Below, piece after piece: positions 59,203 to 64,000 of a DNA stretch of 64,000 nt. Source of the DNA: Acetobacteraceae bacterium. Lineage in GTDB: Bacteria; Pseudomonadota; Alphaproteobacteria; Acetobacterales; Acetobacteraceae. A program made the translations under genes and the position numbers. The stretch lies in NCBI GenBank assembly GCA_027487675.1, contig JAIYDD010000144.1, forward strand, positions 1 through 64,000, in the 5' to 3' direction. The notes under the pieces are model-generated. The model was given only the letters and a program-made list of their open reading frames with translations. It had not been told where the DNA came from and searched no databases. Position 1 is the stretch's first letter; each line of letters opens with the position of its first letter.

Positions 59203-60456
59203 TCAGGCGTCGGCGAGCGTCAGGCCGCGCATGTCGATGGCGGGCGTGCGCCCCGCGACGACATCGGCCAGCAGGCTGGCCGAGCCCATCGACATCGTCC
59301 AGCCGATATGGCCGTGCCCGGTGTTCAGGAACAGGTTGCGCCGCGAGCCCTGGCCGATGATCGGCGTGCCCTTCGGCGTCATCGGGCGCAGCCCCGCCCA
59401 GCGCGACGCCTTGTCGTAGGCGCCGCCCTCCGGGAACAGCGCGCGGATGGTGCGCGTCATATGCGCGAAGTCGTGGTCGGAATGCGACCGGTCGAAGCCG
59501 GAAAACTCGGCGGTCGCCGTCACGCGCAGCCGGTCGCCGAGGCGCGACCAGGCGATGAGGTATTTCTCATCGACGCCACAGATGGTGGGCGCGCCGTTGC
59601 GGCCCTCGATCGGCACGGTCAGCGCATATCCCTTCACCGGGTAGATCGGCAGCGTCATGCCGAGCCCCCTCGCGACGCCCGGCGAGAAGGACCCCAGCGC
59701 CAGCACGTAGGCATCCGCGGTGACGGGGCCCCGGCTGGTCTGCACCGCCGTCACGCGATCGCCGTCGCTCTCGATCCGCGTCACCTCCGTCTCCCAGGTG
59801 AAGCGCACGCCGAGCGAGCCTTCGCAATGCCGCGCCAGCGCCTGGGTGAAGACATGGCAGTCGCCCGATTCATCGGTGGGGCAGTAGATCGCGCCGGCCA
59901 GCGCGCCGGCCTCGGAGGCCAGCGCCGGCTCGATCGCCACCGCTTCCTCCGCCGAGATGCCGCGCAGCGTCACGCCATTGTCGGTCAGCGCCCGCATTGC
60001 GCCGACGCCGCGCTCGTAATGGTCGCGGTCGCGATAGATGTAGAGCGCGCCGCGGTTCTGCCGGTGGTAGCGGATGTCGAGATCGGCGTTGATCGCCTGG
60101 AATTCCGCCAGCGAATGCAGGCAGAGCCGCACCTTGTTCGCGGTGTTGACCGCCGCGCGCTCCGCCGAGCATTCGCGGAGGAAGCGCAGGCACCAGGCCC
60201 ACAGCTTCGGGTCCATGCGTGGCTTGAGGCGCAGCGCCGTGTCGTCGCGGAACAGCGACTGCCACAGGATCTTCGGCGCCCGCGGCGAGGCCCAGGTATA
60301 CGCATGCCCCGGCGAGACCATGCCGGCATTGGAGAAGCTGGTCTCCAGCGCGGCACCTGGCTGCCGGTCGATAACCTGGACCTCATGCCCCTCCCGCGCG
60401 AGGTAGTAGGCGGTAGTGGTGCCGACGACGCCGGCGCCCAGCACGACGATGCGCAT
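59203..60456 (-). CDS. dadA: D-amino-acid dehydrogenase (DadA family)
   Basis: Complete FAD enzyme (417 aa). The N-terminal dinucleotide motif is VVLGAGVVGTTTAYYLAREG (residues 4-23), with SFSNAGMVSPGHAY near 40. The substrate domain has YPVKGYALTVPIEGR, and the C-terminal motifs are GLRPMTPKGTPIIG and NTGHGHIGWTMSMGSA. It oxidises D-amino acids (or related N-substituted glycines) to 2-oxo acids plus ammonia, with electrons going to quinone. It lies between the TRAP permease and the hydroxylase genes, all on one strand with short gaps. A second copy runs off the left edge of the window. Confidence 0.92.
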   Translation of the reverse strand: MRIVVLGAGVVGTTTAYYLAREGHEVQVIDRQPGAALETSFSNAGMVSPGHAYTWASPRAPKILWQSLFRDDTALRLKPRMDPKLWAWCLRFLRECSAERAAVNTANKVRLCLHSLAEFQAINADLDIRYHRQNRGALYIYRDRDHYERGVGAMRALTDNGVTLRGISAEEAVAIEPALASEAGALAGAIYCPTDESGDCHVFTQALARHCEGSLGVRFTWETEVTRIESDGDRVTAVQTSRGPVTADAYVLALGSFSPGVARGLGMTLPIYPVKGYALTVPIEGRNGAPTICGVDEKYLIAWSRLGDRLRVTATAEFSGFDRSHSDHDFAHMTRTIRALFPEGGAYDKASRWAGLRPMTPKGTPIIGQGSRRNLFLNTGHGHIGWTMSMGSASLLADVVAGRTPAIDMRGLTLADA

Positions 60457-60480
60457 GGCGGCGTTTCCGCTCCCTCGTTG

Positions 60481-61794
60481 TCAGTTCAGGCTCGGCAGCC
60501 AGGTCGCCAGGCTCGGCCAGAACCAGATGGCGACGCCGGTCAGCAGCTGGCAGGCGATGAAGGGCACGACGCCCTTGTACATCTCCAGCGTGTGGAAGTC
60601 CTTCGGCGCGATGCCGCGCAGGTAGAAGATGGCCGGCGCCATCGGCGGCGTCAGGTAGCTGGTCTGGATCATGATGATGACCAGCACCGCGAACCAGATC
60701 GGCTCGATCCCCGCCGGCCCCAGGAAGGGCAGGAAGAGCGGGATGCAGATCAGCACCACCGATACCCAGTCCAGCAGCGCGCCCATGACGAAGACGATCA
60801 GCAGGAACAGCAGCACCATCTGCGTGGGCGACAGGGCCAGCGCCGTCACGAAATCCTGCACCAGCATCGGCCCGCCGAGCACGCGGAAGATCGAGGTGAA
60901 CATCGTGCCCCCCACCACGATCAGCATGATCATGGCGGAGATCAGCACCGTCTTCACCGTGGCGTCCCAGGTGCCGCGCCAGGTGAAGTCGCGGTAGAGG
61001 ATGTTCAGCAGCACCGCCCCGCCCGCGCCCACCGCCGCGGCTTCCGTCACCGATGCGATGCCAGCCAGGATCGATCCGACAACGGAGACTACCAGCAGCA
61101 CCGGCGGCAGCAGCGCCTTGGCGGTGAAGGTGAGCTTCTCGCCCAGCGGCATCGCGCGCTCCTCCGAAGGCGCGGGCGGCGCGCCCTCGGGCTTGATCAG
61201 CGCGTAGATGACGATCCAGGCCAGGAACAGCGCCGTCATCAGCAGCCCCGGCAGCAGGATCGCGCCGAACAGGTCGCCCACCGAGACCTGCCCGACGGAT
61301 GCATAGATCACCACCACGATCGAAGGTGGGATCATGGTGCCGAGCGACCCCCCCGCGCAGATCGTCCCGCTGATCAGCGACTTGGAATAGCGGTTCGCGA
61401 CCATCGGCGGGATCGCCAGCAGCCCGACCATCACCTCCACCGCGCCGACGATGCCGGTGCCGGCGGCGAACAGCGCGCACATGCACATCGTGGCCAGCGC
61501 CAAGCCCCCCGGCATGCCGCCCAGCCACAGCCGCATCGCCTGGAAGACGCGCCGCCCCATGCCGGAATGCTCCAGCACCGCGCCCATGAAGACGAACATC
61601 GGGATCGCCGCGAAGGTGGTGTTCGACGAGACGGACGACAGGAAGCGGAACAACTGCAGCCCCGCGCGGTCGCCGAAGGTCAGCGTGGCGAAGCCCACCG
61701 CGGTGGCGATCAGGCTGAGCGAGACGGGGATGCCAAGGAAGATGAGCCCAAGCGCCACCGGGAACATCCAGGCGGCCAGCGCAACGGTGTCCAT
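60481..61794 (-). CDS. dctM: TRAP transporter large permease subunit
   Basis: Large TRAP membrane subunit (437 aa) with about 12 hydrophobic helices. Signature stretches are FAAIPMFVFMGAVLEHSGMG near residue 62, TICAGGSLGTMIPPSIVVVI near 145 and SYLTPPMAPAIFYLRGI near 380. It follows dctQ by 9 bases. This second TRAP system is only distantly similar to the one at 2.1-5.1 kb, so recent duplication is unlikely. Confidence 0.93.
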   Translation of the reverse strand: MDTVALAAWMFPVALGLIFLGIPVSLSLIATAVGFATLTFGDRAGLQLFRFLSSVSSNTTFAAIPMFVFMGAVLEHSGMGRRVFQAMRLWLGGMPGGLALATMCMCALFAAGTGIVGAVEVMVGLLAIPPMVANRYSKSLISGTICAGGSLGTMIPPSIVVVIYASVGQVSVGDLFGAILLPGLLMTALFLAWIVIYALIKPEGAPPAPSEERAMPLGEKLTFTAKALLPPVLLVVSVVGSILAGIASVTEAAAVGAGGAVLLNILYRDFTWRGTWDATVKTVLISAMIMLIVVGGTMFTSIFRVLGGPMLVQDFVTALALSPTQMVLLFLLIVFVMGALLDWVSVVLICIPLFLPFLGPAGIEPIWFAVLVIIMIQTSYLTPPMAPAIFYLRGIAPKDFHTLEMYKGVVPFIACQLLTGVAIWFWPSLATWLPSLN

Positions 61795-61803
61795 GCCCGC
61801 TCC

Positions 61804-62292
61804 TCAATGCGCCTGCGGCGGCGCGGCCGGGCGGAACACCCGCGCCAGCGCCTGCATGGTCAGCGCCGTCAGCCCGATCGCCAGCACCAGGCGGAAGGGC
61901 CACACCACCGGCCGCCAGGGGCTGACCTGGTCGACCTCCCCGGTCGTCCAGGCGCGGCCGAACTGGCCCCAGGCGGCATAGGTCAGGAAGGCCAGCGCCG
62001 GCACCACCAGCGCGGCGAAGGCCACCACCTCGATCGCCCGCCGCAGCCGCGGCGGGAGGGCCAGCGACAGGATGTCGACCGAGACATGCTGGTTCAGCCG
62101 CAGCGCCATGGCGGCGGCCATGACGAAGGCCGTGCCGTTCAGCATGTAGGCGATGTCGAAGCCCCAGGCGGTGGGCGCGCGGAAGACGTAGCGCGCCACC
62201 ACCTCGAACAGCGTCACGCCGATCAGCGCCAGGCAGGCCGCAGCCGCCACCATGCCGCAGGCGTCGGACGCGCGGCCGACCAGACGGATCAT
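61804..62292 (-). CDS. dctQ: TRAP transporter small permease subunit
   Basis: Four-helix small subunit (162 aa). I chose ATG at 62292 with GGGGAG upstream; the frame to 62430 only shadows dctP. Helices lie near residues 10-30, 45-65, 85-105 and 130-148. The conserved LFEVVARYVFRAPTAWGFDI segment follows helix 1, and LNQHVSVDIL precedes helix 3. It sits between dctP and dctM in the usual order. Confidence 0.9.
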   Translation of the reverse strand: MIRLVGRASDACGMVAAAACLALIGVTLFEVVARYVFRAPTAWGFDIAYMLNGTAFVMAAAMALRLNQHVSVDILSLALPPRLRRAIEVVAFAALVVPALAFLTYAAWGQFGRAWTTGEVDQVSPWRPVVWPFRLVLAIGLTALTMQALARVFRPAAPPQAH

Positions 62293-62332
62293 CTCATCTC
62301 CCCGCGGATGGTGGCGGATGCGTCGCGGACGT

Positions 62333-63409
62333 TCAGTCGATGGTGCGGTAGGACGCGTCCTGCAGCCAGCGGTCGTAGAAGCCGTAGTAGGATTCGGAGA
62401 TGCGGCGCATCCAGGGATTGTTGCGGGCATCCTGCTCCGCCACGCGCTTCTGCGCCCAGTCGCGCCCGGCCTCGCGCACCGCGTTGATCAGCGCGGGCTC
62501 GGCCTGCACCACGCGGGCGCGGCCGGTGCGGATGCGGCGCATCGCGTCCATGTCCTCGACCACCCAGGCCTGCAGGCCCTCGATCGTGGCCAGCCGCGCC
62601 GCCGCCTCGATCAGCCGCTTCTGCTCGTCCGGCAGCGCGTCCCAGCGGCGCACCGGCAGCAGGAACTCGAACATGAAGCCGTTGGTGTGCGGGCCGGGCA
62701 CCGTGATGTAGGGCGCGGCGTTCTGCAGCCCGACCTTCAGGTTCTCCGCCGGGCCCGACCATTCCACCGCATCCACCGCGCGGCGCTCCAGCATCGTGTA
62801 GACCTCGGAGCCCGGCACGGTGGTCGCGGCGGCGCCGAAATACTCGTTCAGGATCTGTGCCCAGGCGCCGGCGGCGCGGAAGCGCACGCCGCGCAGATCC
62901 TCGGGCTTGGTCAGCGGGCGGTGCGAATGCCAGATCTCGGCCGGCCCCATGCCGCAGGGAATGGCATGCATGTTCATCGTGGCGCGGCGGTGCTGCGCCA
63001 GCAGGTCGGCGCCGCCGGCATTGTACAGCCAGTGCATCCACATCTCGGGCGGCATGCCGCCGGGATGGCCGCCATAGAAGCTGTTCACCGGATCGCGGTT
63101 CACCAGGTACAGCGGCGTCAGCTGCCCCGCATCGGCCAGCCCGTCCTCCACCGCCTTGTAGGTCTCGAGCGGCGGCGCGATCACGCCGCCCGGCAGCGCC
63201 TGGATCTGCACGCGCCCGCCGGTGAACTGCCGCACCCGCTCCACGAAGCGTGGAGCGGTGTGGATGAAGAACATCGAGGTCTCGTCGGCGAAATGCGTCA
63301 TGCGAAGGCGTGTGGGCGCCTGTGCCGCCGCCGGCGTCGCGGCCGCGGCCGCCAATGTGGCCGCCGATGCCGCGCCCAGCCCGCGCAGCATGTCCCTGCG
63401 GTTCGCCAT
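62333..63409 (-). CDS. dctP: TRAP transporter periplasmic substrate-binding protein
   Basis: TRAP receptor (358 aa). ATG at 63409 has GGAGA upstream and starts a Tat-like signal (MANRRDMLRGLGAASAAT), cleaved near AAAQAP. The mature DctP core reads PRFVERVRQFTGGRVQIQAL, then GVRFRAAGAWAQILNEYFGA with the ligand arginine, and AVDAVEWSGPAENLKVGL. The last motif is common in the mannitol/2-oxo-acid type of TRAP receptors (TakP-like). It heads an apparent operon dctPQM-dadA-hydroxylase, divergent from the racemase-family gene. Confidence 0.92.
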   Translation of the reverse strand: MANRRDMLRGLGAASAATLAAAAATPAAAQAPTRLRMTHFADETSMFFIHTAPRFVERVRQFTGGRVQIQALPGGVIAPPLETYKAVEDGLADAGQLTPLYLVNRDPVNSFYGGHPGGMPPEMWMHWLYNAGGADLLAQHRRATMNMHAIPCGMGPAEIWHSHRPLTKPEDLRGVRFRAAGAWAQILNEYFGAAATTVPGSEVYTMLERRAVDAVEWSGPAENLKVGLQNAAPYITVPGPHTNGFMFEFLLPVRRWDALPDEQKRLIEAAARLATIEGLQAWVVEDMDAMRRIRTGRARVVQAEPALINAVREAGRDWAQKRVAEQDARNNPWMRRISESYYGFYDRWLQDASYRTID

Positions 63410-63531
63410 CCCCGTTCTCCCGTTCCGTTCCCCGCCGCGATGGCGGGCCGTCAGCCCCCGTGTGCCGCGCGGCCGGGTCCCGGACACGGGGCACACCGCC
63501 GATGCTTGCGCTGCCCGCCGGCACGGTCAAC

Positions 63532-63548
63532 ATTCGTTGTCGCCGAAT
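63532..63548. promoter_or_regulatory. inverted repeat in the divergent control region (LysR-box-like)
   Basis: ATTCG-N7-CGAAT lies in the 174-base region between the divergent dctP and maleate-isomerase-family genes. The repeat fits the T-N11-A pattern of LysR-type operators and is the most AT-rich spot there. No regulator gene is adjacent inside the window. Confidence 0.35.
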
Positions 63549-63583
63549 ACGGCGCGGACCACGGAAATCGCGGGAGAGGCTGC

Positions 63584-64000
63584 ATGGCAACCGATCAGTA
63601 TGCCTCCTATCGGGTCAGCGACGCTGCCCCAACCGGGCTGACCGACCTCGGCGTGCTGCCCTTCCGCACCGATGCCGGCATCGGCGCCCGCGCCGCCATC
63701 GGCCTGCTGGTGCTGGAGACCGACCAGACCGTGGAGCACGAGGCGCGCGCGATCTGGCCCGCGGACGGCGTCGCCCTCTACGCCGCCCGCCTGCACAACG
63801 ACCCCGAGATCACGGTCGAGACGCTGCGCGACATGGCGGGCCGCATCGCGCCGGCGGCCGCGCTGCTGCCGAACATGGTCGGGCTGTCCGTCGTCGGCTT
63901 CGCCTGCACCTCCGGCGCCATGGTGATCGGCGAGGCGGAGGTGGCGAAGCTGGTCCGCGCCGCCCACCCGGCCGTGCAGGTGACGGACCCCGTCACCGCC
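63584..64000 (+). CDS. maleate isomerase / Asp-Glu racemase family protein, 3' end outside window
   Basis: N-terminal 139 residues of a protein in the maleate cis-trans isomerase / arylmalonate decarboxylase / Asp-Glu racemase family. ATG at 63584 has GGGAGAGG upstream. LGVLPFRTDAGIG near residue 22, a conserved VEHEARAIWPADGVALYAAR near 50 and SVVGFACTSGAMVIGE near 105 are readable; the last holds the first catalytic cysteine. The second cysteine would lie beyond the right edge. Maleate isomerase (NicE) ends the aerobic nicotinate pathway, but the family has several reactions, so the role is open. Confidence 0.8.
   Translation, partial: MATDQYASYRVSDAAPTGLTDLGVLPFRTDAGIGARAAIGLLVLETDQTVEHEARAIWPADGVALYAARLHNDPEITVETLRDMAGRIAPAAALLPNMVGLSVVGFACTSGAMVIGEAEVAKLVRAAHPAVQVTDPVTA

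Noticed and set aside
59308-62487. 1059-codon open frame on the plus strand
   Set aside because: Antisense shadow of dadA and the second TRAP genes. Its composition (Arg, His, Gln, Asp, Gly repeats) is typical of a reverse frame, while the minus strand shows clear family motifs.
1-64000. CRISPR arrays, insertion sequences, prophage, tRNA or rRNA genes
   Set aside because: I saw no regularly spaced repeats, transposase or integrase motifs, or tRNA-like cloverleaf/CCA ends. The gaps are too short to hide such elements, but a covariance-model search would be needed to exclude a tRNA fully.

Overview
The window is GC-rich bacterial chromosome with very dense coding. No intergenic gap exceeds about 215 bases, so there is no gene-free stretch over 300 bases. 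I see no tRNA, rRNA, CRISPR array, insertion sequence or phage gene. The gene families point to an aerobic, metabolically versatile alphaproteobacterium, probably Acetobacteraceae (Roseomonas-like). These are orphan Bug-type tricarboxylate-transporter receptors, TRAP and Liv importers, CoxL-type molybdenum hydroxylases and DUF1028. The taxon is an inference, because no marker gene is present.

Layout. 0-6 kb: end of a dadA gene, a Bug receptor, a TRAP transporter (dctPQM) with a REP-like palindrome pair inside it, and a membrane desaturase. 6.2-20.5 kb: a flavin monooxygenase-like gene, then a tightly overlapped operon. It holds a branched-chain-type ABC importer (binding protein, fused LivH-LivM permease, LivG, LivF), HyuA/HyuB ATP-dependent lactam hydrolase, a shortened molybdopterin-subunit relic, a 6-hydroxynicotinate-reductase homologue, an ApbE-like UPF0280 protein and an AA_synth protein; a secreted nuclease follows. 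20.5-23.3 kb: a Trz/Atz-type amidohydrolase divergent from two Rid-family genes. 23.3-32 kb: a peptide module (Dpp ABC importer, DUF1028, M28 and M20 peptidases). 32.1-42.4 kb: HU, a Bug receptor, a dihydroxyphthalate-decarboxylase-like protein, a three-subunit molybdenum hydroxylase, an Ssu/Tau-type ABC importer and an amidase. 42.5-50.7 kb: an aromatic-ring module with a MarR regulator, a fumarate-reductase-like flavoprotein with a small 2Fe-2S partner, a zeta-class GST, an ABM-fold protein, a single polypeptide joining Rieske ferredoxin, its reductase and the Rieske oxygenase alpha subunit, the beta subunit, and a second decarboxylase-like protein. 50.8-54.9 kb: a ThDP enzyme, a Bug receptor and an enamidase. 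54.9-63.4 kb: a second molybdenum hydroxylase, dadA and a second TRAP transporter, divergent from a maleate-isomerase/racemase-family gene cut by the right edge.

How it may work together. The repeated theme is uptake and opening of nitrogen-containing rings and amides: importers feed molybdenum hydroxylases, a dearomatising reductase (Hnr), ring-opening hydrolases (HyuAB, enamidase, amidase, amidohydrolase) and imine or D-amino-acid clean-up (Rid, DadA). Hnr and enamidase are consecutive steps of the Eubacterium barkeri nicotinate fermentation, but here they sit 36 kb apart. The strongest specific proposal is that the ApbE-like UPF0280 protein attaches the covalent flavin of the Hnr homologue encoded immediately upstream. 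Substrates are not readable from sequence.
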